A stretch of 64,000 bases of DNA from Ceriagrion tenellum (GCA_963169105.1 OY720639.1:47597848-47661847); one strand, 5' to 3'; numbered from the stretch's first letter, positions 45,721-57,889 are shown. Notes: a model not told the origin generated them from the letters alone. A program made the numbers and translations.

Positions 45721-46199
45721 AAGATAAATGAAAAGGTGATTGGTATGGTGGGTGAGGAGATGAAAATGCTTGAAGAAAACAGGATAAGATAAAGGACGCA
45801 AGGAGCGGTGGCGGTGCCTACGTGGGATATAACCAAATAATTTGATGTGTCCCCAAGGCGCATTAATGCAGTGGAATTATATTCGGCCATATCCGGTGCT
45901 TATTCAATTTTATCATAGTGTTACGATTTGAACTGTATTTATATCAATGTTCATATTGATCACCAGCTTCCTTATTTACCCTTGAGAAAGGGAATGGTGT
46001 AATGATTAGGAAATACCCTGAATTATTTTCTATGCATGTAAATCTTCTAATAAATGTTTGGTCACAAGAAGTGACATGGACTTACGTCCCAACTCACAAT
46101 ATGGCCGACGAGCCCTCTCGGGTCGTACGTTCCTGAATGTGCGCGCGCGGCCATATTGGCCGTGCCGTATATAGGGAAATGTCTGTCTGACGGCTCAGT

Positions 46200-46465
46200 C
46201 GTTTTGGGAATTCGAGTGGGCGGGGGTAGAGGTAAGGTAAGGTAGAGTTAGTGGGTGGAAATGGTAATGATAGGCGACAGGGTGCTGAATGCTGTGATAG
46301 AGGAGAATGGTTAATGGGACAGGGAATAGACAGGATAGGCTTTTTTGCATGGACGTGGAGAGGTAGGACGTATGCTAAGATGAAAAAAGAAATTGTGTCA
46401 GGAGATGGGGGCTTGCGTCTTTTAAACCTGATAGAGTATTTTACTCTCTTCAATTCATAGTACAT
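46200..46465 (+). mobile_element. LINE remnant, family of 620-1354, heavily decayed
   Basis: RQGAECCDRGEWLMGQGIDR followed by IGFFAWTWRGRTYAKMKKEI corresponds to SVIEGRMLGRRGRG and RIGFMDGMRKGRSYAEAK of the better copies. Confidence 0.6.
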
Positions 46466-48920
46466 GACGATACTAAGGATTTAAGCAGCTCATTATTACA
46501 CGGCGTGAAGTTAGCGTCTGAGCGAAGCGATGGAGATAACACGCCGTGTGACGAGAGCAACTTAGTCACGAGTATCATATACTACTTTTAACCTCGTGTG
46601 ACATAAATTTGCCGTCTTCTGCGGTAAAACAATGCAATGAGTGAGTACAGTAAATCAGAATTTTGAATCAGCGCAGCGTAGTTACCGCAGTTTACTTTTC
46701 ATTTTCAGGTTTTAATGAGATATTTTCGAGTACTATTCAATACATGTGATAATTCAAACTATGAATAAGTTTTTGTGCTAGGCAATTGCCTCGCTATTGC
46801 TGGAAGAATTTAGGCTATATATTGTGAGACAATCTTCTAACACGTTCCGGGATTGTTTTGAATAAATAAGCCAAAAGTACAAATGTTGTTTATGATTTGT
46901 TATAAGATACAGTTAACCAAGTGTCATCACTTCATCTAAATTTCATAAAACTACGGCCACATAGCCAGTAGTGACCATGAGTCCAATCACATGAACCGGA
47001 TAAAAATGTTGCTGTTACTAGGAATTCCATCGTGAAAACTTCCTTTAATTCTAGTCAAATTCAACAAGCTATATCACCTGAACCAAGATTTCCAGTTTAT
47101 TTATCATACAGATATTGCTTTACACGTACAAGATACGAAAATGGAAATTCAAGTAAGTCTCTTGGGTTCGATCATTATAATGCTCTGATACATGTTGGCT
47201 CCCATAAGTGAATACTATATTATTATAGCATTTCCAATAAAGCTGTAGATAAGGATTTAGTCTAAGGATAAGAAGTTAACAGATTGATCAGTTACAATCA
47301 GTTATAACTATAACTAGCTATAATTCAAGTTCCTTACCATTTGATTTACATTAAGATGCATAAATGTAACATGAACTGTGCACTTAACTGCCATTTTAAT
47401 AAATTACGCTCTTGGAAATCAATAATTGTCAATTACTCGTGTGTGACTTGAGAGAAGTCTCGCATAGTAATGAAATTGTCATCAGCACAGTTTAATAATG
47501 GGCTACGTACGCCACGGAAAAGTGTGATTTAAATGTGACTTAAGTCACACAGAGCGATAAAACCTACCTTAACTGTTAGAAAACGCAATTATCAAACATG
47601 TCAGGATATGCTACATGAGTTTCAACCTGCCCCAGATTTTCATCATCACCGGAGGTTCCCACTCAAACTGAAGCTTAGAAAAGCATCCTTTCGCTCAGAT
47701 GAAGATAACTCTTTCCGCCCTTCTCATGTAAACCTTGTTGTTGTATCAGTTGCGGTAAATGAACGCCGGCTCCTAGATGGGGATTTAATATTACGCACAT
47801 GAAATGAGTAGGTTATAAAAAGTAAGCACGCGACGATGACCCTAATGCAATTTAATGCCTTCGCCAAGGCGATTTCAGATTTCGTGCCAGCACAACGCGA
47901 CCTGAATTTCAAATTATAGTCTCCATTCGCTCGAAATCATCGATATATATTCGAACCACCGCATTGGGTATCTAGCAATTACAGTATATGAGTACGATTA
48001 GGTATCAGCCTGAATAACGGATATTCCTATACACAGGGTTTTTCAGGAGGAAAGTTCGAAACTTCTGAAGGAGGTAGGGAAGGTGATTTTAAACATTTTT
48101 TGTCATAGCAACATGAGGTCAAAACTACTTAGTTACCGAGCTATAGCAACGTAAACATTTTTTCAGAAGTATTCTGCAATCACAATGAAAACACCCAATC
48201 TCAATGACTAGTATCAATTGAGGAGATTCGAAGCTTTTCACAGTGGTGCATTAGGTATGTATTGTCCTTGTTCTGCTCTCATTAATGCTAACGACCTCTT
48301 ATTATCAAGATGGCTCTCGAATATCCTCTAAATTTAATCCCTCAAAAACAATACATTTACGATATCACTTTAAAGTTCAGAGATATAAAAAATGTATAAA
48401 ATAAAAATTTTAGTAAATTTATTCCTAATTCATTGCAGCAAAAATCACATCTCTATCTTTTAAAAGACGGAAGACATGGTAACTTAACAGATGTTAATAC
48501 GAGGCAACAGATGTTCTTGTGGGTAAGAGCTTTAATTTGCTTAAAAAACCTCGGCAATTTAATGACACTAATCAAAAATTACCTTTGAGAAAAAGGCCTG
48601 AGGAGAACATGCAACCAAGGTCATGGTCTGGTTGCTGAGAGTTACAAAGTTAACAATCACAAAGACAACAAATACTCGTCGGTGGGGTTAACAATATGGA
48701 CGAACAGTTTCTCCCAATTCCAGAATCATTTGAGACACGTTGATTGTCGGTAATTTATCCGCACAACTTGAATGAATTTATATATTTAACAATTCCTTAG
48801 TATTCAAAATCAACAATGTGGCCGTCAAGTGAAAGTCCTGTGCCGTTAATTTGAGATGAACTTTCCTGTTTAAGCCACCTAGTGTGTCTGTAGCAAAGTA
48901 GTTTGATATTGGATTGGATT
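46466..48920. other. No recognised feature
   Basis: Long AT-rich stretch. A small hairpin (ACACGGCGTGA with the inverse ACACGCCGTGT) lies at 46498-46540. No gene is supported. Confidence 0.4.
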
Positions 48921-48980
48921 TTTGGGGAGGCGACCGACGGCTAAGGTCATTTGCGTCTGGTAAGGGAGGAAGGGTTGATA

Positions 48981-50268
48981 CGAGGGTAGCCTTTTAAGTG
49001 TCGGGAATAGAACGTTTCTTATCACCTAGAAACTATAAGTGGTGTTTATAAACAACTTTTTGAGTTGGTTAATGCCCATGCAAAGTTTCATTAAGATCGG
49101 TCTGATAGTTTTAAAACGGTGGCGTGTCAAAGTTCCCAAGTCGCTGTACGAGATGGAATTAAGTCATGAACAGTACCGCACGATAATTTTCTATAACTTT
49201 CGACGAAGCCTCACCCAGCAAGAATGCGTCGCAGAACTTTTTGCTGTTTTTGGCAAAGAAGCATTATTAAAGACAACCGTTTATCGCTGGTATGCAGAGT
49301 TTCAGCGAGGACGCTCTAGCCTCAGTGACGAACCGCGTGAAGGGCGACCAAAAACCGCCGTCACTCTCGAAAACGTGGATGCTGTACGTAACATGAATCT
49401 GGAAGATTGTCATGTTACATACCGTGAGATTTAGGCATTATTAGATATCTCAGGAACCTCAGTTCAAAAGATCTTACACGAAGAGTTAGGTGTTAAAAAA
49501 TTGGTTTCCCGCTGGATACCGCACCTCCTCACAGAAGAACAGAAAGCAGCTCGAGTCAAATGGTGTCGAAAACTCCGCAACTATTCAACTCAGGAGCATC
49601 AAAGCAAGTTCACAACATCATAAGTGGTGATGAATTATGGATCTATTGCTACGAGCCTGAATCAAAACGCCAATCTTCAGTATGGGTCTTCCAAAGTGAA
49701 CTCAAACCGACAAAAGTTGTTCGCTCTCGCAGCGTTGCCAAGAAAATGGTTGCATCGTTCGTAGCCAAATCAGGGCATGTAGCAACGATTGCTCTTGAAA
49801 ATCAAAGAACAGTTAATGCTCAATGGTATACGACCATTTTCTTGCCAGAAGTGATCGCCGAGCTTCGGAAAGATAACCCAAATCGACGCATTACGCTCCA
49901 TCACGGCAATGCAAGCTCACACACCGCTCGAGTCACAAAGTCGTTTTTGGAACAGCAAAACGTCGAAGTTCTTGATCATCCTCCATACAGCCCGGACTTA
50001 AGCCCCAATAATTTTTTCACATTCCCCAGAATCAAGAATATGCTACGAGGAAAGCGCTTCCAGACGTCTGAAGAAGCGGTCGATGCCTACAAAACAGCCA
50101 TTTTGACTACCCCTACTTCGGAATGGAATAAATGCTATAACGACTGGTTCCATCGAATGCAGAAGTGCATTGACTATCGCGGAGAGTAGTTTGAAAAACA
50201 ATAAAAAAATTGCGTTATTGTACCTCTTATAGTTTTCTTCATTCCCGACACTTGAAAGGCTACCCTCG
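48981..50268 (+). mobile_element. Mariner element, full length, inactive
   Basis: 1288 bp with 28-bp TIRs: CGAGGGTAGCCTTTTAAGTG... at 48981-49008 and its inverse at 50241-50268 with one mismatch. Flanked by TA at 48979-48980 and 50269-50270, the mariner target duplication. It encodes one mutated transposase. Confidence 0.95.
49153..50189 (+). pseudogene. Mariner transposase pseudogene
   Basis: Transposase for cut-and-paste movement, of about the usual mariner length (345 codons if the frame were whole). I take the ATG at 49153 (MELSHEQYRTIIFYNF) because it sits where mariner proteins begin; the frame is open further upstream. The N-terminal helix-turn-helix region includes TVYRWYAEFQRGR and DEPREGRPKT. 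Breaks: a TAG at 49432 and a frameshift near 49575-49590, between KWCRKL and FNSGASKQV. The catalytic domain has the first Asp in SGDELWIY. The second motif reads HHGNASSHTA, where HHDNASSH is usual, and the third SPDLSPNNFF, where SPDLSPNDFF is usual. Two of three catalytic aspartates therefore appear lost. Confidence 0.95.
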
Positions 50269-50490
50269 TAGAAACCCGGCGTCGGCATTAGCCTGCTCTT
50301 AACGAAAGGTGCCAAGGGGACCACGGCGCAACGTCTCATCCAACAGACGTAATACTCCACTTGAAGTGCCCTCCACAAGACACTCAAGTAGGGTTCGGGT
50401 TCCTCTGAAAAACATCCGCCACTGCAGGGATTTGAACCCTGGCCGCCCGTGTGGTAGACATGCAGAGTTAAATGCATACAGGGTGGCCGC

Positions 50491-50593
50491 TAATGTTGAG
50501 TTGTAGTCGCAGCGACTCAGTTATTATCGCATATTATCCTGTGTATATATTTTTTGTATTGGCGCAAAATGAGAAAATGCTATCTATGTTTAA
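50491..50593. other. No recognised feature
   Basis: Short AT-rich linker. Confidence 0.4.
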
Positions 50594-50803
50594 GTTGGTG
50601 GTTTCCGGCGATACTTGATGGAATTTACTAAACATTTTGAATGAATAGAGTAAACTTTGTTTTTCCACAATTAATTTAATAACTTACGACCATGGTTTCG
50701 ACGATTAACATCACCATCAGACCTGATGAAAATCGTCGAAACCATGGTCTTAAGTTATTAAATTCATTTTGGAAAAACAAAGTTTACTCTATTCATTCAA
50801 AAT
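50594..50803. repeat. Hairpin element with CCATGG-containing arms
   Basis: 50634-50710 and 50725-50803 are inverted copies (ATTTTGAATGAATAGAGTAA and its inverse). The inner arms carry CGACCATGGTTTCGACGATT. The element is preceded by GTTGGTGGTTTCCGGCG, also found before the hairpin at 56156, so both are one family. GAAACCATGGTC follows CTGATGA at the tip, but stem II is lost. Confidence 0.85.
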
Positions 50804-52690
50804 TCCATCTATGTTCATAAATGAAGAATATGTGGACACCCATGTCATTAGAAGAAATTATCATTCGGCATTCTCCACGATTGATTTTATTAATAACTTG
50901 GTGACGTTTCTACACAACGATACCGTGGCATACGATGACAATACCAGATGTGGCGAGTGTAAAATTTATTTGATTTGTCTTATTTAATTGGTACAATAAT
51001 TTGATTAATTTTTTTCATCAATTTTTAATGGATTTTATGCTGCATAAAATTGAACCACACTTGGAATTTTATGCCAGAGAAAAAAATGGGTAAAAAAATG
51101 ATTTCGATGGGTAACCACTTTGGATCTTTGACGCAGGAATTCGCTCCGTAAAGATCTGATTTGCAGGCACTCCGGCAGCCATGAAAACTGACATTCAACA
51201 ACTCTCTGACGATGGGCTCTTTCTATACCCCTGCAGATTACGTGATATGACTTAAATCCTCTTCAAAATAAAGCCTTTGGAATCATCCCGAACCTTAGGA
51301 AAACGACTATCCATTTTAGAGCACATATGGGGACAAATTGCTTCATAAGCTTCGAATGTCCTTGAAGATAGCAAGGCTAACGAATTCTTTCGGTTTTCTC
51401 TTTCATTCCAGTACTTTCCTGACATGTCCCGAGGCATGCGTCGATCCTCTCAGTGCAAAATAGAATTCGTCAGACGATCGATTATCGAGTGTAATAAGAT
51501 GCCTTTTTGTGAGTGACAGATGCATTATTTCAAATTTATTGAGAGCCCTATAGCTAAAATCAAGGGACAGATAGAAAACTAAGATTATTGCTAGTGAAAC
51601 TCCGTTCCTTAGACATAGATTAGCGATATACCTTCTGATGCTATTCTTTTTTTTCCAATCCTAGTCACCATAGCCGTTGGCTTCAAAGGGATTTGGAATT
51701 CATTAATAACACACTAAATTCGACATTTGATATCAGATCACTATAAACATGCAAGGGAGTAGCTTTAATCAGCAGAAGTCCTTGTCGAGAAGTACATTAT
51801 CATTGATGGCACTACTTTTTATGTCGATTGGTGTAAATGCTGTTCTTGGATTAACTTTTTAATCAGTCAAAGAATCAGTTTCTTCCTGTACTCCAAAAAT
51901 TATATGCATTTTCACAGCAATATTTCAAACCTTTCACTGTATAAAATTTTGAACGAACCCTACCCGTTAAAACCTCGTTAAATATAGTGAATAATACAAA
52001 ATGAATAACAAATTTTAAGGTTTACAGTTTCATATGAAATTTACTGCGTTAAAACGATAACACCTAACTTAAAATTATTTGCTTTTTGTTTTCAATCTTT
52101 CTAAGGGCCTAACAGACCACAAATCTTTCCGGTGACAGGGAAGGGAAAGTGGGAGACCCTTGCTAAGGGATGGTCACTCCAAATGCCAAGGACACATATC
52201 TACGTCAAACCCTACGATCCATTCTGTGTGTGACAAGAGATATGTTAAGATACCAGCTTTCGTTTAGGTCACTACTGATAAGTGTGAAAGGTTTGCATTG
52301 GTGATGGCAGATGACAACCAGGCCTTGAATTCATATTAGTTGGAATGGTCGGCCGTGATTAATTTTTTAAAGGTATAGATTATCGCACGAGAAACGATCG
52401 ACCATTCGAATCCGTTTACACTCATTTGTTTCCTTCTATTGCTTACACGAAAGGGTTTTTTATTTTGACCACCGTTTATTTTAAGTATAAAATCAGACCC
52501 AAATATTAATAGAGAGATCATGCCAACGGCTTGGAGTGAAAAGAAAGTATAAAATGCCCCAAGTAATTTCAGGAGACAGGTTATGAAAAATTAAGAGGAT
52601 GAGACTGAAAGATATATTGAGAATATAGCCCAAGTGTACGATACCGAGTTACCAAGATACTGAGTTACCCCAATTAATTAAAGGATAAGC
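50804..52690. other. No recognised feature
   Basis: AT-rich non-coding DNA. Confidence 0.4.
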
Positions 52691-52830
52691 AAAAAACTCC
52701 CTCACTCTGGTATGTGAGGTAATTACGCTGACCTCCGTGAGACTCTGGTAGGGATTATCCCCGCCTGAGTGACTCATAAGTCAAACGAAAGGGACAGAAA
52801 AATATATAAAATGAAAAGAGTAATATATAA
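52690..52830. mobile_element. Possible SINE-C relative
   Basis: GGGATTATCCCCGCCTGAGT and the following AAGTCAAACGAAAG resemble the post-head part of SINE-C at 13800-13850 (GGAATTATCCCCACTCAAAG). The head is too diverged to confirm. Confidence 0.3.
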
Positions 52831-54061
52831 TAAATCACTTGCATACTTCCTCACAAAGGCTTGAGAGGTTATCACAGTCAAGTAATATTCAGTCGCGACA
52901 CCCATTGCTAATTTCCCTAAGCTAAGTTGCGTTGGTGAATGATTTTATTTTTCAAAGATACACTTGAGGGCATTTTTCTCCAGACTCACTCAGTACAGAA
53001 TATGGCTCTTACATAGCACCGAAATATCCGACTCCAGAAACTCTCATCTCATGCGAAATAGATGTAAAATGATACATTTTTATATTTTCGGAGAGACTTT
53101 TTAGTGGTGATATTTAAAAATAACTATTAGGAATACAATTTTACGTGCTCGCCACCGCACGGCGCACAGTGGTCTATGTACCCAGAAAAGTTGGCCATCG
53201 TCAAAAAGGCCGTCCAATCAACACCAAATGAGGTACCTATAGGTGTTTCATGTCTCTTTTCACGAATTTGTAGTATACATTTGCAAAATATGAATAGGAT
53301 TGCGAATGAATTTGCAAGTTCTTTAGGCTTTACGGAAATCGTATTATTTTTTCATTTCATTCCTCGAGTGGGCTACAATCAAAACATATTTATCAATGAT
53401 CTCGTAACATGTGCAGATATTTTATGTTAAAAATTTTACCCAGCACTATACTTTATCGCTAGTAAGTCGTGAAATAAATAGTTCCTACAAAAGTTGTACT
53501 TCGATAAGTAATTATTATATTTTTGCGTTTTTCGGCAGACTTAAGCAGTAAAATTAATTATTACAAAATTCAATAACAGAAGAGAACTTATCAAGAAATC
53601 ACCAGATTAAATCTCCTAGGCCATGAATTTAACAACTGCGAGCGAGTGCAAGTATGAAGGTTTAGCAAAATTTACATCTATTCCATAAGTATATTGATAA
53701 TTTTAGCCAATTATTGCGCTTAATACCTTAATGCCCTTTGTTACGATAAATATTATAAAATATACAATTATGTGAGAATTATTTAGTAAATAATCAATTT
53801 ATATTTTTGAAATCCAGGTGTGAGAATTTACATTTTATTCGAGGTAATAACCCCGCGGCGCCACAGCTTCAAGCTGCGAGTTTACTGCAATTTTCGTTGC
53901 AACTAAACTGTGAGGTTATCAAAGTACCCTGGCGAGGAGCACAGGAAATACCCTTACTCAAGCTCAAAACTTAAAAAACAAACTAAATTCATGTACTCCT
54001 TTCCACTAAGTGATACTTATGCAATAGTTGAAGTTAGATACTAAGTGATACCAAGAGAGAA
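52831..54061. other. No recognised feature
   Basis: AT-rich non-coding DNA. Confidence 0.4.
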
Positions 54062-54240
54062 TCACAAAACGCTTACTGTCAGGGTTTGCGAAGGAGTTGA
54101 CCGCGCGCAAAGGCTCGCCTGTATAGAACGAATATGAATAAATGTGAAAGCATAAAGAAGAGGTAAAATAAAGTCACGTACTCTCTCAGTCAGGTTTGTG
54201 AAGGTGTTTTTTTTAGTATAGAGTTTGACCTTTGCGAGAA
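54062..54240. repeat. Degenerate short repeats (AGGGTTTGCGAAGGAG)
   Basis: CAGGGTTTGCGAAGGAGTTG at about 54081 recurs as CAGGTTTGTGAAGGTGTT at about 54191 and CAGGGTTTACGAAGGAGTAA at about 54979. Weak and of unknown meaning. Confidence 0.45.
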
Positions 54241-54404
54241 GCTGGCACACAAACACGGAAGGTTTTCGAAGGATCCACGTCGTCGTGCAAGGGTAACACA
54301 AGATGTTCAGAAATTAACGTAGTTTTTGAGGGAGATAGTTCCCGAGTCATACTGGAGACACAATCTTACGTTTGAATTGTATCAGCTGTAGGAGGCATGG
54401 ATAA

Positions 54405-54868
54405 AATATTGATTTATAAATGGTGCAATAATATACTTTTACATTACTGAATTGGAAGTAATCAATTAAAAATATCCGCATAAGTCTTTAATTTGACTTA
54501 TTTTTTATTGCAGTACGGTTAAAACTTCTTCATAACTGAAGGTTTTTGGCGATCCAGAGAAAACTACTCTGGTGAAAATATGATTTATCTTCAAAAATAG
54601 TTAAGAAAACGTGCAAACTATAAACTGCTAATTTTCTGACAAGACCAAGGTGCTAGATATTCCTCATTTTTTAAATGATGCCTCTCTGGAGTGCATATTC
54701 GTACCATGTCCAATGTAAAAGGGCTGGTATTTTTTGGCAAATATCTCAGAAAGTTATTTGGTAAGGGGCTGACATTTTTGCATCTTTGGAAGAGTGGGAT
54801 ATTTTAAAAAAATGAGATTAAATTCATTGATTTCTAAGTGAAACAATACTTCGCTCAAACTACCTTAA
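54405..54868 (+). repeat. Unclassified dispersed repeat, copy 3
   Basis: Aligns with copy 1 over most of its length (TAAGTCTTTAATTTGACTTA, ACTGAAGGTTTTTGGCG, AAAAGGGCTGGTATTTTTTG, TTCGCTCAAACTACCTTAAA). The divergence is larger than between copies 1 and 2. Confidence 0.8.
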
Positions 54869-55039
54869 AGAGAAATAACTCCCACACTACTCATTAATTC
54901 GGGAAAGAATACTACTTCCCACATTATCTCTCAGGTATGTTACGCACAGTGACCCTCGAGAGACGCAGACTCACACACTCAGGGTTTACGAAGGAGTAAA
55001 CATCGCGTCAGGACCCATCACACACGCTAAGTTAGTACG

Positions 55040-55797
55040 TAAAAACGTTTCAGGATCCAACTGTTTCTTGTTGAAAGTCGTAATATTGGTCGTGCATTTC
55101 TTGCGTAGGTCGTCCAACTATCCCCATGTATATGTTGTGGATGGCGTTAGCATAAATGCGGCAGATGAAGTGAAATACCTGGGAGTTACGATAACTTCGA
55201 ACCTATCGTGGGGGACACATATAAGAAATATTTGTGGCAGAGCCCTGAAGAAGCTAGGATTTGTCAAGCGTGTTGTGGGAAGATCTTAGGATGAGAAAGT
55301 GAAGGAGAGGTGCTATTTCGCACTCGTCCGGCCTCACCTTGAATATACAGCGAGCATATGGGATCCGGCGGAGAAAGACCTAGTCCATGAACTTAGTAAA
55401 ATACAAAGGAAAGCTGCGCGATTCGTCAAAAACTGCTACGGCCGTACAGAAAGCGTTACACAGATTTTGAACGATTTAGGGTGGGAGCCGCTAGAGACTC
55501 GGAGGCTACGCGCTAGGCTTAGATTGCTTGAGCAATTGAGAATGAATATCTTTCAGAGCGACACGGAGAACATCATATTAGAACCACATTATATTTCCAG
55601 GTCCGACAGAATCGATAAATTAAGAGAGATATTTTGCCGAAAGGATAGGTATGGGAATTCGTTTTTCCCCCGAACAATTAAGGACTTTAATAAATGCTAG
55701 GCGGAACTTTGATTTTTTTTTTTGACGGCTGGTGTCCTAACACCCCCCGCCACACGCCTTTTGAGGCGGCTTGCGGGGTAGTATGTAGATGTAGATG
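55040..55797 (+). mobile_element. LINE 3' end, TGTAGA-tailed family, best preserved copy
   Basis: 5'-truncated element: ORF end, 97-bp 3' UTR with GGCGGCTTGCGGGGTAGTA, and the tail TGTAGATGTAGATG (55783-55796). Its 3' UTR matches the fragment at 9019-9125 and the copy at 31431-32060. Confidence 0.9.
55068..55700 (+). pseudogene. Reverse-transcriptase C-terminal ORF (CR1/Jockey-like LINE)
   Basis: One frame, broken only by TAG at 55287, runs to a natural stop at 55698. It reads ADEVKYLGVTITSNLSW, HIRNICGRALKKLGFVKR, then FALVRPHLEYTASIWDP, LSKIQRKAARFVKNCYG, ILNDLGWEPLETRRLRARL and NSFFPRTIKDFN. These motifs belong to the thumb and C-terminal region of non-LTR reverse transcriptases. The catalytic YADD and the endonuclease lie upstream of the truncation. 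The single nonsense codon implies a fairly recent insertion. Confidence 0.9.
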
Positions 55798-55800
55798 AAT

Positions 55801-56108
55801 ATTCTATTTCCCAAAGTTATTATCCCATGTTACATCAGTTCAGAATGAATTCGCTTATTCCCTTTTCTGGTACGCACAGTGAACCTCCTTGCGTATGTTT
55901 CTGAACCACACCATGGTCTTATTCAACGCTCTCATTCCTCTTCTGCTCTAGCAATTAATCGAACAGTGTCTTTTCAGTTCAACTAAGATATTTTATAAGC
56001 TTGTATTGTATATGTTGTGTACTATGTCAATAAACTTCTATTCCATTCAGAAACCTATATCATGGCTAAGTCTAAAGACTTCATGGGTAAAGTCTAGATA
56101 GACAAAGT
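55801..56108. other. No recognised feature
   Basis: AT-rich linker. Confidence 0.4.
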
Positions 56109-56337
56109 TGGTGGTTTCCGGCGTAACTTAGTGGAATTTACTGATCATTGTGTATAAAAAATAATGCTTTGTTTTTCCTCATATATTTAGTATAGTTCGA
56201 CTATGATTTCGAATTTACGTCGTCTTCAGGTGACGATCTTCAGTCTGTAACTTCAGGTGACATCCTGGAGATAACGCAAAGTCGAAACCATGGTCGTAGT
56301 ATATAAAATTTGTGGAAAAACAAAGCATTACTTTTTC
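56109..56337. repeat. Hairpin element, family of 50594-50803
   Basis: Begins with GTTGGTGGTTTCCGGCG, then arms 56156-56225 and 56280-56337 pair (AATAATGCTTTGTTTTTCC and its inverse). The inner arm carries TTCGACTATGATTTCG against CGAAACCATGGTCG. The centre holds repeated CTTCAGGTGAC words. Confidence 0.8.
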
Positions 56338-56384
56338 ATTCATCTAGATAGACACACATGACATTGCCTAATTCATCAATAAGG

Positions 56385-56720
56385 TTGCCAAAAACCAGTT
56401 TCACGGACAAGATACAAGAGATTTCGACGGCCAAAATGTGAAAAATGGATTCAAATCATTGTTCAGAAACTCCCTCAGCCCCCTTAGCGATTCAAGAGGC
56501 AATGTCATCTCGTCTCCATTGATAAAAAAATAAGTGAATGAGTAAGAGAAAAGAACAGGCAGAAATAAATAAAATACTGACATCAAAATATTGTCTCCTT
56601 CATAAGCAAGGTTATCAAAAACCAGTTTCACAGTCAAGAAACGGGACTATCACGACCAAATGTACGAGGAATGCATAAAACCCATTGCGTAGAAACGCCA
56701 CCCAACCTCCCAGCGCCTAG
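56385..56720. repeat. Degenerate tandem duplication, about 225-240 bp period
   Basis: AAAAACCAGTTTCACGGACAAGA at 56391 and AAAAACCAGTTTCACAGTCAAGA at about 56616 begin two units. Later blocks CATTGTTCAGAAACTCCCTC and CATTGCGTAGAAACGCCACC also correspond. Confidence 0.65.
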
Positions 56721-57010
56721 ACGGGCAATCTCTACCTTCCGTCAGGGCGACAGCCGAAGGTCGCGATCCGTCGTGCCGATCTGGCGAGACGAGGGGAGAC
56801 AAAGCGAGTGAATCGAGCGAAGCGAAGGGAGGGAAAGAAAATAAAAATCAAGCGGCCGATAGATCACCCAGTTGGGGGAACGCCCCCCCCCCTCCCGTTC
56901 CTCCCCCTTCCCGCCACCTCACCCGTGACACACCGCGTGCGTTTCGACCGTGGAAGGATCGTGATCCGGGAGCAGTCACGCCGGCCGGAGGGTCAAGGGT
57001 GAGATCGAAT
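56640..57010. other. CpG-rich patch
   Basis: Strong local enrichment of CpG and GC (for example GTCGCGATCCGTCGTGCCG around 56761-56780, and CACGCCGGCCGG around 56979). A poly-C run lies at about 56884-56893. No recognised ORF. Confidence 0.5.
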
Positions 57011-57889
57011 AATAAAAACCTGGAATTCTCTGATTTTTCCGATAAAACTCGATACCGATACTTTTATCGACGGTTTTCGATTCTGTTGATTCGAAGCAAG
57101 GATTAAAAATCGGTGGTAATCATTTTACATAGATTTTCTCATACCTTTCCTACGGTACTTTAGTAAAAACGATCCATGTTATCCATAGGTAATACTGACT
57201 AAGTAATCATGACTTATTATATTTTACACGAATCATTTCATTATAGCATTTATTTATATCACCTGGCCATTCTGCATCGAAGCGGCATTTTGTTTCTCCC
57301 ATGTTACCTTAAGAGTATCAAGTTTTCCACGTAATTATCAACTTGTAGCCGGTGATAGGAACGACCTATGCATTAAACATAGTTATTAGACCCATAAGAC
57401 ACGGCAGTCACTCATTAAGATCTGTATGAATATTGAGATAAGTTATTGGTTTCATAAATTGCCTCATAGTTTATGGAATGAAGTTACGAGCATAAGTGGC
57501 CAAGATAGTGACAGCGCAATGAACCGTTTGGAGTCTTAATTAAATGATCAAAGAGTTATTATGCCACGAATGACGAGATTGTTGACTCATACTGACCAAT
57601 TATAATTTGCATTAACAAATATGCGTAGGAGAAACCTTCAAAAATTTTCTCTATCGGCAGAGAAATAGAACAAATATTCTATTATGATGACTATTGGTCG
57701 TTAGGTAAAGGAACAGGAAAAATATGATCTTGGAACCCGAATATTTTATGAGACCTATAGCTTCGTGACTCCCGTAACTTTTGATTCCATAGCTAAATGT
57801 TCCAGAAAACGGACATTAAAGTAAAAATCTGTCATCTGATTAAAAATAAAATCCCGAAACAAGTATATTTTGTCCATTTATCTTCAGTA
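57011..57889. other. No recognised feature
   Basis: AT-rich non-coding DNA. Confidence 0.4.

Larger units (their letters stand above)
48925..50490 (-). mobile_element. SINE-B-like repeat interrupted by a mariner
   Basis: The repeat runs 48925-48980 and resumes at 50269-50490. The pieces join in the same order as the uninterrupted copy at 10455-10640 (GGGTTGATA, then GAAACC.GG.GTC, CATTAGCCTGCTC). The tRNA-like promoter is on the minus strand with GGTTCAAATCCCTGC (about 50413-50430). The repeat is older than the mariner. Confidence 0.7.

Noticed and set aside
45351..45890. Minus-strand ORF of 179 codons
   Set aside because: Low-complexity hydrophobic composition opposite a LINE remnant, with no domain.
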